From the NCBI GenBank assembly GCA_964547485.1, contig CAZJNU010000001.1:73882-137881 (forward strand): a stretch of 64,000 nt of DNA, in the 5' to 3' direction. A program made the position numbers and the translations under genes. The stretch is from JACJWR01 sp964547485. GTDB lineage: Bacteria; Actinomycetota; Actinomycetes; S36-B12; UBA10799. The notes below the pieces were generated by a model that worked only from the letters and a program-made list of their open reading frames with translations, was not told where the DNA came from and searched no databases. The stretch's first letter is position 1. The number at the start of each line of letters is the position of its first letter. Shown here piece after piece: positions 1 through 7,945 of this stretch.

Positions 1-1099
1 GGTCCGGCAGGGCGGCGCGGGACGTCACGACTGCGGCGGGTTGCTCGGCCTCGCCTCGAGCCTGCGCAGTCAAGTCGGTCAGATCACTCACCGCGGGCAG
101 CAGATTCGCCAACTGTGCTGCGATCGTGGTCAGCTGCTGCACCTGTCGAGCGAGCCGCGCGACCAGCACCAGCATCACGACCACGGCGGCTGGCGGCACT
201 TGCGCCCAGACTGCCAGCAGTACGAGCAGGGACGCGGCCAGCGCCAGTCCGACGGCGGAGAAGGCGGACACTGTGGCGGACCGGCGGACGTTGGCGATCT
301 GCACCTCGCGGGTGCCCCGGAATGCCTCCGACAACTGGTTCGCCCAGGTGGCCGAGGCGTTGTGAGCGCGGACCAGCCGGAGTGAGTCCATCGAATTGAG
401 CATCACCGACTGCAGGTGCCGACTGCGCTCCCCGAAGGCGCGGCCCAACCGGTGCGCGGGGCGGATCGCAGACGACAAAGCCACCCCCAGCACCAGCACC
501 CCCGCTATCGCGACGGCGGCGACCCCCGGCGATACCAGCAGCGCCACCACAGCCGTCGCCACCGCCAACACAGCGGTGACCGCCAGGTGCATCAGTTGGG
601 AGAAGGCCGCGCCCGAGCGGGACGCGCCACTGGTGACGACTTCGATCACATCGCTGCGCCTGCGCTGCAGCACAAACGTCCAGCGGGCAGCCAGGATCGC
701 CTCAAATGCCTGCTGCCGGAGCCGATCGACCAACACCTGCTGCATCGAGACCGAGTTGATCGCCGAGGCACGGGTGATGATCGCCTGGACGGCCGTCAGC
801 GCAACAAAGGCCGCCAGCAGCGCCCCGAGCGGAACACCAGACAGATCCACGTCCCCCAGTAGCGGCAACTGCCACCCGGTGGCTCCGTCAGCCACCGAGT
901 TCACTATCGGGATCAACAGCAACAGGCTGACCCCACCGATCAGACCACTGAAGAAGAGCAGCACCATCTGCCCGGAGAGACGCCTCGGGGACAATTGCCA
1001 GGCGGCCGCCACCAGTAGTCGGGCGTCGGCCAGCAGACCTCGCCGATCGCCTCTGGCGGGCACGACCGTGGCCGCGTCGGTGTCGCCCTGGCCAGCCAT
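1..1099 (-). CDS. ABC exporter, transmembrane domain (partial, C-terminus off left edge)
   Basis: This frame is open from an ATG at 1099 to the left edge, so about 366 N-terminal residues are visible. They contain several long hydrophobic helices, for example around residues 45-70 and 170-215, laid out like the membrane domain of a type I ABC exporter. Between the helices lie coupling-region features such as a LQSVMLNSMDSLRLVRAHN stretch. The nucleotide-binding domain should follow beyond the edge and is not seen. The gene starts 5 bp after the stop of the sulfotransferase/kinase fusion gene, so it is almost certainly the third gene of that operon. Export of a modified small molecule or peptide is an inference from this context. 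The substrate cannot be read from the sequence. Confidence 0.8.
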   Translation of the reverse strand, partial: MAGQGDTDAATVVPARGDRRGLLADARLLVAAAWQLSPRRLSGQMVLLFFSGLIGGVSLLLLIPIVNSVADGATGWQLPLLGDVDLSGVPLGALLAAFVALTAVQAIITRASAINSVSMQQVLVDRLRQQAFEAILAARWTFVLQRRRSDVIEVVTSGASRSGAAFSQLMHLAVTAVLAVATAVVALLVSPGVAAVAIAGVLVLGVALSSAIRPAHRLGRAFGERSRHLQSVMLNSMDSLRLVRAHNASATWANQLSEAFRGTREVQIANVRRSATVSAFSAVGLALAASLLVLLAVWAQVPPAAVVVMLVLVARLARQVQQLTTIAAQLANLLPAVSDLTDLTAQARGEAEQPAAVVTSRAALPD

Positions 1100-1104
1100 G
1101 TCGG

Positions 1105-2949
1105 TCAGCCTAGATCACCTGAGCGCCGAGCCTGCGGAGCCGCAACTGCACCCTCGATGAGGTCCAGCACCGTCTCGAGGGTGGATTCAGCGCGAGGGCG
1201 CCGCACCACGAACACGGGCACAGAGTCGGCAAGTTCGGCCAGTAGCTCGAAGTAGCGCTGCTCGCCCAGCACCAGCGGGGCTACGCCGTCCCGACGGGTG
1301 TGGGCCACCAGCGCGGCCAGCCGCTGCGACCCGCGCGCCTCGGTGATAGTCACCCCGGCCGCCGACGGGGTCGGGTCCAACACGATGATCCGGTCGATCA
1401 GGTGGGGCACCTCTGCTGGGTCCTCCGGTCGGAAGGCCACTTTCGCCCGACCGCCGGCCAACCGCGGCAGCGCGTCGAACTCCAACGCAAACGAGGCAGC
1501 GGCATCAGCCAACAGGTGGACATTGCGCGAGTAGGGCGTGGTCCAGGCGCGACCCTCTCGGAACTCGATCAGGGTGACATCGTCAATCAGCAAGTCATGT
1601 CCCCGCGCCCGCAATCCCATCGACGTCGTCGACTTGCCGGCACCCCGATTCCCGGCAATCGCGACGGTGGCAGCCCCAATCCTGACGGTGGCAGCGTGCA
1701 GGCTGAGGTCACCGCGCTGCAGCATCGCCAGCGTCACACCCCACCCCTGCACCAGCCAACTCGGGTCGTCATCGGGCGCTTCCGGGTCGGGCTGCCAACT
1801 GACACTGACTCGACGTCCGTCTGCCACCATCAGCGCCGCCCCACCAGTGAACCGCACGACCGCCCGGTTGGGCGTCACCTGAATCCAGGGGCGGGGCCGC
1901 TGCGCCCCGTCGAGAATCTCCGGCACGTCCTCCTCGACGACCTCGATCCCCATCCGGTCGGGCAGATGCAGCCAATCGTGCCGCCGCTGCCGCCGCTGCG
2001 AATCCCGCACGGCGGCCACGGACTGGCGCTGCTCGGTTGTCGAGGTCAGGTGGTATCCCAGCCTGATCATCTGCTCGCTGTGGTCGGCCTCAATCGCGAG
2101 GACCTGATCGTTCGACAACTCGGCACGCCAACTGTCCACCGAACCCTGCCGGAAGAAGGTCCGCGTCTTTCTCCCCCGCTCACGGAACCCCTGTTCCGCC
2201 TCCGATTCGCGGAGCCGCTCGAAGCCGGCGACCCTGATCGCCTCACCGACCTCTGCCTCGGTGACAGCCAGACCCGCCCAGCGCAAGACCGGGAACAGGG
2301 TGCCAGCCGGATCCCGACTGATGTCCTCGTACCTGACCACTCGAACCGGGAAAGGTACGGAATCATCGGTCCAGGAGGCCGCATGACTGGACCAGGATCC
2401 CCACGGCTGGGCGCTGCGCATCATCGCCGGACTGGTCGCCTCGAAAGTGTCCTCGGTGCCCAGCAGATCGATCGACTCGGCCAGACTCTTGCCGAAGAAC
2501 GGCGCGTAGGAGCAAGCCACCTGCCGGGGATCCCGGACTATCAGAATCGCCGCCCGGGTGGCGGCCGTGGGGAAGGGGTCAGCGGTTCCGTCCGCCGAAC
2601 GGTAGGTCTCGTGGGTCTTGCGGAACAGTGGCGGGGCGTCCCCAGTTGGCCGGGCGGCGTCCTCGCGGAGGATCAGGGCGGTGCGCAGCCGGTCGACCTC
2701 CGAGGCGTCGAGCCAGCGAGGATCCAGCCCGAAGACCGACACGGCCGCCCCTAGATAGTGGGGCTGCCAGCCAGCATCCAACTGGTTCACCCCGAATAGA
2801 TGCTGGTGGGTGCCCAACGCAGTGATCACCGCCCGCACCCAGGTGTTGCCCGATTTCGGAAACGAGGCCAACCAGACGGTCCTCCCGGACGTCTCGGGTG
2901 CCCGCTCGTCGACGTCGAACTCGGCTTCCCCAGCGGGACTATTCAGCAC
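1105..2949 (-). CDS. Sulfotransferase fused to HPr kinase-like domain
   Basis: A two-domain protein of about 614 residues. The N-terminal domain (about 25-300) is a PAPS-dependent sulfotransferase. It has the 5'-phosphosulfate loop FPKSGNTWVR (30-39), the 3'-phosphate motif IVRDPRQVACSYAPFF (about 137-152) and a C-terminal FFRQGSVDSWRAEL motif (about 265-278). The C-terminal domain (about 340-610) resembles HPr kinase/phosphorylase-related kinases: a conserved LSLHAATV strand, Walker A GNRGAGKST (433-441) and an LLIDDVTLIE acidic motif about 15 residues later. An ATG at 3018 would add 23 residues. I prefer the GTG at 2949 because it overlaps the upstream stop by 11 bp and removes a low-complexity Arg/Cys tail. 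It probably sulfates and/or phosphorylates one substrate exported by the downstream ABC protein; that role is inferred from fusion and context. Confidence 0.8.
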   Translation of the reverse strand: MLNSPAGEAEFDVDERAPETSGRTVWLASFPKSGNTWVRAVITALGTHQHLFGVNQLDAGWQPHYLGAAVSVFGLDPRWLDASEVDRLRTALILREDAARPTGDAPPLFRKTHETYRSADGTADPFPTAATRAAILIVRDPRQVACSYAPFFGKSLAESIDLLGTEDTFEATSPAMMRSAQPWGSWSSHAASWTDDSVPFPVRVVRYEDISRDPAGTLFPVLRWAGLAVTEAEVGEAIRVAGFERLRESEAEQGFRERGRKTRTFFRQGSVDSWRAELSNDQVLAIEADHSEQMIRLGYHLTSTTEQRQSVAAVRDSQRRQRRHDWLHLPDRMGIEVVEEDVPEILDGAQRPRPWIQVTPNRAVVRFTGGAALMVADGRRVSVSWQPDPEAPDDDPSWLVQGWGVTLAMLQRGDLSLHAATVRIGAATVAIAGNRGAGKSTTSMGLRARGHDLLIDDVTLIEFREGRAWTTPYSRNVHLLADAAASFALEFDALPRLAGGRAKVAFRPEDPAEVPHLIDRIIVLDPTPSAAGVTITEARGSQRLAALVAHTRRDGVAPLVLGEQRYFELLAELADSVPVFVVRRPRAESTLETVLDLIEGAVAAPQARRSGDLG

Positions 2950-3754
2950 CGGACACCACCGCCTGCGGCAGCCAGTCGAGCACAAGCTCAAGGTCCTCGG
3001 ACATGGTGGACCGGGCAAACCTCAGCCGTGCGAACGGCAGGTCCGCCAGTCGCAGGTGCGTGCCCAATTCCATCGTGGGATCGGACTCAGGTCCGGCGGC
3101 GCTCAGTACCCCTCGGGTCACTAGCCGGGCGGCGGCCTGGAACCGCGATCTACCACGCAGGATCTCGAACGGCGCCTCACCGACCTTGCGGGGGTGGAAC
3201 GACACCACAGCGGCCACCGGCCTGCTTCCGGTCGCCCGCGGCACAGACACCTCGCAGGCGTCCGACCGCGACCGAACCTCGATGCCGGCGAGCCCCTCCG
3301 CTGTGCAGTGCCGACGGGCTGCCAGAGCAGGGGCCTCGCGGGCGTGGACCACGAACTGGTCACCTTGCCAGCGGACCGGCACAAGTCCCTCTGCGAGCAG
3401 CGACCAGCCCTGACGGCCGAACTCGGCGACCAGTCCGACACTGTCCGACGGCGCACCCGTGAACAGCACGCACCCGTCCGCGGCCGGCATGACAAAGGCA
3501 GCGCCCAGCACGCACGAGTAGCCACGCCTCGCGAACGACAGAGGCTCAGCCCAACCGAACTGCAGGGCCCGTTCGCGCTGCGCGAGTGCACCCGGTTCCT
3601 CGGACCCGGCGACAGGTTCGGGCGTGACCACGGTCGACCCGTCAGCGGCAACCGTGACAGTTCCGAGACCGGGAAATCCGGCCAGCCACAGCTCACCGGA
3701 GACATCGATCCACGGTTCGTCCACGCTGACGCCAGCGCGAGACAAGGTGGTCAC
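2939..3754 (-). CDS. Degenerate HPr kinase-like protein (probable pseudo-kinase)
   Basis: A protein of about 271 residues and first gene of the operon. Its layout follows the kinase domain of the next gene: a strand reading YSCVLGAAFVM, a P-loop position reading FTGAPSDSVG (about 95-105), then LLAEGLVPVRW where the partner has its double Asp. A C-terminal segment ends LELVLDWLPQAV, like the partner's LETVLDLIEG. The Walker lysine and both acidic residues are missing, so catalysis looks lost. It may be an inactive partner subunit or a substrate-binding protein. The GTG at 3754 is chosen as start; an ATG at 3832 is the alternative and would add a Gly/Pro-rich leader. The homology call is by eye and is moderate. 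Confidence 0.55.
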   Translation of the reverse strand: MTTLSRAGVSVDEPWIDVSGELWLAGFPGLGTVTVAADGSTVVTPEPVAGSEEPGALAQRERALQFGWAEPLSFARRGYSCVLGAAFVMPAADGCVLFTGAPSDSVGLVAEFGRQGWSLLAEGLVPVRWQGDQFVVHAREAPALAARRHCTAEGLAGIEVRSRSDACEVSVPRATGSRPVAAVVSFHPRKVGEAPFEILRGRSRFQAAARLVTRGVLSAAGPESDPTMELGTHLRLADLPFARLRFARSTMSEDLELVLDWLPQAVVSGAE

Positions 3755-3901
3755 CGAACCAGGATACGTCGCAGGCCCCCTCGGACCACCCGAACCAGGT
3801 GTGAATTGAACTGGGCCAGACACTGGCGCCAACCGGTGCGAGGTGTCACCATGGGTGCGTCCGGGGACTCCGCAGTGGAGCCTCGAGATTGGAGAATTCT
3901 C

Positions 3902-4735
3902 ATGTCCGAGCCCCTCTACGGCGCTGGCCGCGCCTCAGCCCGCCGGATCACTGTGAACGATCTGGCCGCGGCCAAGGTCGCCGGCGATAGGTGGCCAATG
4001 ATCACCGCCTATGACGCCCTCACCGCGGGGGTGTTCGACGACGCCGGGATCCCAGTGATGCTGGTCGGTGACTCCGCGGCGATGGTGGTCTATGGCTACG
4101 ACTCCACCATCCCCATCACTGTTGACGATTTGATTCCGCTGACCCGAGCTGTCGTTCGCGGCTCCCGTCGGGCGATGGTCGTGGCGGACCTACCGTTCGG
4201 CTCGTATCAGCAAGGGCCCGCGCAGGCCCTGGCCACTGCCACCCGGTTCATGAAGGAGGCCGGCGCCCATGCGGTGAAACTCGAGGGGGGCGAGCGGGTG
4301 CTGCCGCAGATTGAGGCGCTGGTGGCGGCCGGGATACCGGTGATGGGTCACCTGGGGTTAACGCCGCAATCGGTTCACGCGATGGGTGGCTACCGAGTCC
4401 AGGGACGCGGCGAAGCGGGCCAGACCCTCCTGCGGGATGCCAAGAGTCTGCAGGCAGCGGGTGCGTTCGCGGTGGTCCTCGAAGTGGTGCCGCACGAGCT
4501 CGGCGATGCGGTCACTCGCTCCCTGGCAATCCCCACAATCGGGATCGGCGCCGGCGCCAGCACCGACGCGCAAGTGCTGGTATGGCAGGACCTGGCAGGG
4601 CTGACGCCTGGAAAACCGGCCAAGTTCGTCAAGCAGTACGCAGACCTGCGCGGATACCTAGGGGACGCCGTCAAGTGCTGGGCTGACGAAGTCGTCGCCG
4701 GCACCTACCCCGACGGTGAGCACCAGTACAGCTGA
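3902..4735 (+). CDS. panB: 3-methyl-2-oxobutanoate hydroxymethyltransferase
   Basis: PanB transfers a hydroxymethyl group from 5,10-methylene-tetrahydrofolate to 2-oxoisovalerate, giving ketopantoate, the first committed step of pantothenate and CoA synthesis in the cytoplasm. The 277-residue product has the full TIM-barrel length. Metal-binding motifs are visible: GDSAAM with Asp57, VADLPFGSYQ with Asp96 and VKLEGGE with Glu128. GHLGLTPQSVHAMGG follows at about 149-163. The ATG is chosen because GGAG lies about 10 bp upstream; the same frame is open for 236 codons further upstream, but only as antisense shadow of the operon on the other strand. It is divergent from that operon, with about 147 bp between them. 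Confidence 0.95.
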   Translation: MSEPLYGAGRASARRITVNDLAAAKVAGDRWPMITAYDALTAGVFDDAGIPVMLVGDSAAMVVYGYDSTIPITVDDLIPLTRAVVRGSRRAMVVADLPFGSYQQGPAQALATATRFMKEAGAHAVKLEGGERVLPQIEALVAAGIPVMGHLGLTPQSVHAMGGYRVQGRGEAGQTLLRDAKSLQAAGAFAVVLEVVPHELGDAVTRSLAIPTIGIGAGASTDAQVLVWQDLAGLTPGKPAKFVKQYADLRGYLGDAVKCWADEVVAGTYPDGEHQYS

Positions 4736-4755
4736 GGACCGGGCTGCCGGGGCGG

Positions 4756-5457
4756 CTAACCAGCGACTCCGGTGACCCCGATGCCGGCGTGCGCCCGGTA
4801 GCGCCGGTTCAGCGAGATGAGGTTCGCGGTCAGCGCCTCAACTTGGTGACTGTTGCGCAGCCGACCCGCATACAGGCCACGGATACCCGGGATCCGCCCA
4901 GCCAGCGCCTGCACCAGGTCTGTGGCGTCCCGATCGTCGCCGAGGACCAGCACGTCGATCTCAACTTTGGCTACCGAAAGGTCCAGCAACGTCACCGCGG
5001 ACACATGGTGGAAGGCTGCCACCACCCGTGAGTCGGGCAGCAGCGCCGCGGCCTGCTCCGCCGCCGAACCCTCCGGCACCCCGAGCGGATAGGCCCCGGA
5101 GGAATCGAAGCCAAGCGGGTTGACGCAGTCGATCACGATCTTGCCCGCGAGCACGTCGGCCAGTTCCGCCAGCAACTCACCGTGGCCGGCCCACGGCACG
5201 GCGACCACCACCACCTCGCTGTCCCGGGCGCAGTCACGGTTGCCGAGTCCGGTGGCTCCGAAACCCACCTCCAGCGCCGCGGCCGCGGCTCGCCCCGGAT
5301 CGCGTGAACCGATGATCACCCGCTGGCCCGCCCGGGCCCAGCGGGAGGCCAGGCCGCGCCCCTGTTCACCGGTGCCGCCAAGTACCCCGACAGTCACACC
5401 GGAGACGTCAGGGAGCGCCCACGGGTCACGCTTCGGGGCGGCGGGCGGGGCCGCCAT
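4756..5457 (-). CDS. fno: NADPH-dependent F420 reductase
   Basis: A 233-residue Rossmann protein transferring hydride between NADPH and coenzyme F420. The dinucleotide loop GVLGGTGEQGRGL (24-36) and the following IIGSRDPGRA (48-57), which contacts the NADPH 2'-phosphate, are characteristic, as are VDCVNP-like and SHQVEALTANLISLNRRY segments. An upstream in-frame ATG at 5511 exists, but the ATG at 5457 is preferred: it has GAGAAGGA just upstream and overlaps the preceding stop as TGATG. It implies that this organism makes F420. Transcription is coupled to the small SPOR-like gene upstream. Confidence 0.85.
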   Translation of the reverse strand: MAAPPAAPKRDPWALPDVSGVTVGVLGGTGEQGRGLASRWARAGQRVIIGSRDPGRAAAAALEVGFGATGLGNRDCARDSEVVVVAVPWAGHGELLAELADVLAGKIVIDCVNPLGFDSSGAYPLGVPEGSAAEQAAALLPDSRVVAAFHHVSAVTLLDLSVAKVEIDVLVLGDDRDATDLVQALAGRIPGIRGLYAGRLRNSHQVEALTANLISLNRRYRAHAGIGVTGVAG

Positions 5458-5681
5458 CAATCCTTCTCGCCTGGAGTCTTGCCGTTCCACTCGTCGTCGT
5501 CGGCCTGCCACTGGCTATTGCGTTCCTTCGCGAGCGCAAAGGCGTGCTCAGCCTCGTCCTTGGTCTTATACGGTCCGAGTCGATCCTGACCGGGACTCTG
5601 GGTGACCTGTTTGGTCAGCAGATTCACGTACCACTTGTCGGGATGGAGCAGTTCCTCTTCCATCTCTTCTCGGTTCTTCAT
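5457..5681 (-). CDS. Small SPOR-like domain protein
   Basis: A 74-residue acidic protein. WYVNLLTKQVTQSPGQDRLGPYKTKDEAEHAFALAKER matches the layout of short actinobacterial proteins annotated as SPOR-domain: a strand, a GPYKTKDEAE turn, then a helix. There is no signal peptide or membrane segment, so peptidoglycan binding at the septum, the usual SPOR role, is doubtful. It overlaps the F420 reductase start by one base and lies divergent from map, an arrangement I recall from other actinobacteria. Confidence 0.7.
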   Translation of the reverse strand: MKNREEMEEELLHPDKWYVNLLTKQVTQSPGQDRLGPYKTKDEAEHAFALAKERNSQWQADDDEWNGKTPGEKD

Positions 5682-5762
5682 CTGTGCCTCCTCCTGGGAC
5701 GCGGGCCGCGATGGTTCCGCCTGGCCCTCACCTTAGCGAGGCTCAACTCATAGACTCCCGCC

Positions 5763-6632
5763 ATGCCGACTGCCGCCCCACCCCTGCAACCGGGGAAGAT
5801 CTCACCCCGACGCCCAGTCCCCGCCTTCATTCCGCGACCGGAGTATGTCGGTGCCGACTATCCGACCCGGTCCGGCGAGTCAGATGTGAAGTCCCCCGAG
5901 ATGCTGGCGAAGATGCGGGTGGCGGGTCGGATCGCCGCGGATGCGCTGGTCGAGGCCGGTCGCGCGGTGCGCCCCGGGATCACGACTGACGAACTCGACC
6001 GGATAGGTCACGAGTACCTGCTGGACCACCGCGCGTACCCGTCGACGCTGGGCTACCGCGGCTTTCCCAAGTCGATGTGCACCTCGCTGAACGAGGTCAT
6101 CTGTCATGGCATCCCCGACTCCACTGTCATCTCAGATGGCGACATCGTCAATATCGACATCACCGCCTACCTCGACGGCGTGCACGGAGACACCAACGCC
6201 ACCTTCCTGGCGGGCGACGTCGACGAGGAGTCCCGACTGCTGGTCGAGCGCACCCGAACCGCCACGATGCGCGCGATCAAGGCCGTCGCGCCTGGCCGTT
6301 CGTTGAGTGTTATCGGACGAGTGATTGAGGCCTATGCCCGCAGGTTCAATCTGGGGGTGGTCCGCGATTTCACCGGTCACGGGATCGGCTCGGACTTCCA
6401 CTCCGGGTTGGTCGTCCCGCACTATGACGATCCGGAACTGGAAGTCACGCTGGAACCGGGCATGACCTTCACCATTGAGCCTATGCTCACGCTGGGAAGT
6501 ATCGACTACCAGATCTGGGAGGACGGGTGGACTGTGGTGACCACCGATCGGCGCCGAACAGCGCAGTTCGAACACACAGTCGCCGTCACCGAGACGGGTG
6601 TCGAAATCCTCACCACCCCCAGCAGCGAGTAG
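5763..6632 (+). CDS. map: Methionine aminopeptidase, type I
   Basis: Removes the initiator methionine from nascent proteins. The 289-residue product carries the type I pita-bread fold. Visible metal ligands are the Asp pair in NIDITAYLDGVHGDTN, the His in FTGHGIGSDFHSG, the Glu in FTIEPM and the final Glu in AQFEHTV. The first 45 or so residues form a proline-rich extension ahead of the fold (PRPVPAFIPRPEYVG), as in the longer MetAP of mycobacteria, where it is thought to contact the ribosome. ppgK follows after 9 bp, so the two are probably co-transcribed. Confidence 0.95.
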   Translation: MPTAAPPLQPGKISPRRPVPAFIPRPEYVGADYPTRSGESDVKSPEMLAKMRVAGRIAADALVEAGRAVRPGITTDELDRIGHEYLLDHRAYPSTLGYRGFPKSMCTSLNEVICHGIPDSTVISDGDIVNIDITAYLDGVHGDTNATFLAGDVDEESRLLVERTRTATMRAIKAVAPGRSLSVIGRVIEAYARRFNLGVVRDFTGHGIGSDFHSGLVVPHYDDPELEVTLEPGMTFTIEPMLTLGSIDYQIWEDGWTVVTTDRRRTAQFEHTVAVTETGVEILTTPSSE

Positions 6633-6641
6633 GAGTTTGAG

Positions 6642-7424
6642 ATGACCAGCCAGGCCGATACCCACACCGTATGGCCCCATGACGTGACCACTCTGGCGAT
6701 CGACGTCGGCGGTACCGGCCTTAAGGCGTCGGTGCTCGACGCCAAGGGCAACATGACCACCGACCGGGTCAGGATCGTCACGCCCTACCCGTGCCCGCCG
6801 GAGGTGCTGGTCGAGAGTCTGCTGACGCTGGTGAAGGATCTGCCCGAGTACAACAGGGTGTCGGTCGGATTTCCAGGCCTGGTGCGACACGGCAAGGTGT
6901 ACAACATCCCGGCCTTCTCTCGCGCAGAATACGGCGGACCGTTGGATCCGAAGTACGCGAAGATGTGGCGCGGCTACGACCTCGCACACGCCCTCGCGGA
7001 GGCGTTCGACATGCCCGTCAAGGTCGCCAATGACGCCGACGTGCAGGGATGCGCGGTCGTCGCCGGCACCGGGTTCGAGTTCGTGATGACGCTCGGCACC
7101 GGCTGCGGCACAGCCTTGTTCAGCAACGGCAAACTGCTGCCCCACATGGAGTTGTCGCACGCCCCGTTCAGGCACGGAGATGACTTCGATCAGCAGATCG
7201 GCAACGCCGCCCGAAAGGCGATCGGCAACAAGAGGTGGCGCAAGCGCGTTATCAACGCGATCGAAACGTTCGACCGGTTCCTGTTCTTCGACCACATCTA
7301 CATCGGCGGCGGCAACGCCAAACACTTCCCTGCGGCGAAGCTCGGAGCCAACGCGACGATCGTGCCGAACACCGCCGGGATTCTGGGCGGTATCCGGATC
7401 TGGGACATGGACTACGACTCCTAG
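6642..7424 (+). CDS. ppgK: Polyphosphate glucokinase
   Basis: A 260-residue ROK-family kinase that phosphorylates glucose using polyphosphate or ATP, feeding glycolysis. Seen: the phosphate-1 loop AIDVGGTGLKAS near the N-terminus, the sugar-binding VANDADVQGCAV (Asn-Asp), the phosphate-2 loop TLGTGCGTALF, a HMELSHAPF segment and IYIGGGNAKHF near the C-terminus. The usual polyphosphate-kinase form of the second loop is LGTGIGTA; here it is LGTGCGTA. An AGGAG lies 6-7 bp before the ATG. It is followed by CCTAGG repeats and a MarR gene. Confidence 0.9.
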   Translation: MTSQADTHTVWPHDVTTLAIDVGGTGLKASVLDAKGNMTTDRVRIVTPYPCPPEVLVESLLTLVKDLPEYNRVSVGFPGLVRHGKVYNIPAFSRAEYGGPLDPKYAKMWRGYDLAHALAEAFDMPVKVANDADVQGCAVVAGTGFEFVMTLGTGCGTALFSNGKLLPHMELSHAPFRHGDDFDQQIGNAARKAIGNKRWRKRVINAIETFDRFLFFDHIYIGGGNAKHFPAAKLGANATIVPNTAGILGGIRIWDMDYDS

Positions 7425-7440
7425 GGGTTGTACTCCTAGG
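7417..7440 (+). promoter_or_regulatory. Direct repeat of ACTCCTAGG before the marR start
   Basis: ACTCCTAGG occurs at 7417-7425 and 7432-7440, 15 bp apart, and each copy contains the palindrome CCTAGG. The first copy overlaps the ppgK stop; the second ends 8 bp before the MarR start codon. The position suits an autoregulatory operator, but this is inference from position and symmetry only. Confidence 0.35.
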
Positions 7441-7448
7441 ATCGGGGC

Positions 7449-7937
7449 ATGACGCACTGGCTGAGCAGCGAGGAGCAAAGGTCCTGGCGCAGTTGGTTGA
7501 CGATGAACCGACTGCTCAGCGATGTGCTCGAGCGGGAGCTGAAGGCTGTGGTGGGCGTCGGCCTGCCGGAGTACGAGATTCTTGTGCACCTGTCCGAGGC
7601 ACCCGAGCGACGAGTCCGAATGGCGGACCTGGCACATCGAACGCTGACCTCCCGGAGCAGACTCAGCCACCAGATCGACCGGATGGAGCGAGCCGGCTGG
7701 GTCGTTCGAGAACGGTGCGAGGAGGACCAGCGCGGCCAGTGGGCGATCATGACGGCGACAGGACTGGACGTCATCGAGCGCGCCGCCCCGATCCATGTGA
7801 CAGGGGTTCGAGACCACCTAGTCGATGTCCTCGGCGAGGAGTTTTCGACCTTCGGTCGGATGTGCTCCACCGTCGTCGAACCGCTGACGGTGGCCACGCC
7901 CGGAATCAGTCAACCCTTGACCCGCGAGGATGCGTAG
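7449..7937 (+). CDS. MarR-family transcriptional regulator
   Basis: A 162-residue winged-helix repressor-type protein. A helix-turn-helix lies in LPEYEILVHLSEAPERRVRMADLA, with recognition helix around SRSRLSHQIDRMERAGWVVRE (about 75-95). The wing follows in CEEDQRGQWAIMTATG. This is the standard MarR order of dimer helix, helix-turn-helix, wing and dimer helices. The membrane-protein gene downstream begins 9 bp after the stop, so it is the likeliest co-regulated gene. The effector is unknown. The ACTCCTAGG repeats just upstream are candidate binding sites. Confidence 0.9.
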   Translation: MTHWLSSEEQRSWRSWLTMNRLLSDVLERELKAVVGVGLPEYEILVHLSEAPERRVRMADLAHRTLTSRSRLSHQIDRMERAGWVVRERCEEDQRGQWAIMTATGLDVIERAAPIHVTGVRDHLVDVLGEEFSTFGRMCSTVVEPLTVATPGISQPLTREDA

Positions 7938-7945
7938 GCCAGCCG

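Noticed and set aside
1300..2754. 484-codon open frame on the plus strand
   Set aside because: It lies antisense to the sulfotransferase-kinase gene, is Arg/Pro/Gln-rich with no motifs, and is a product of high GC3.
6132..7817. 561-codon open frame on the minus strand
   Set aside because: Antisense to map, ppgK and marR, each of which has clear catalytic or DNA-binding motifs.
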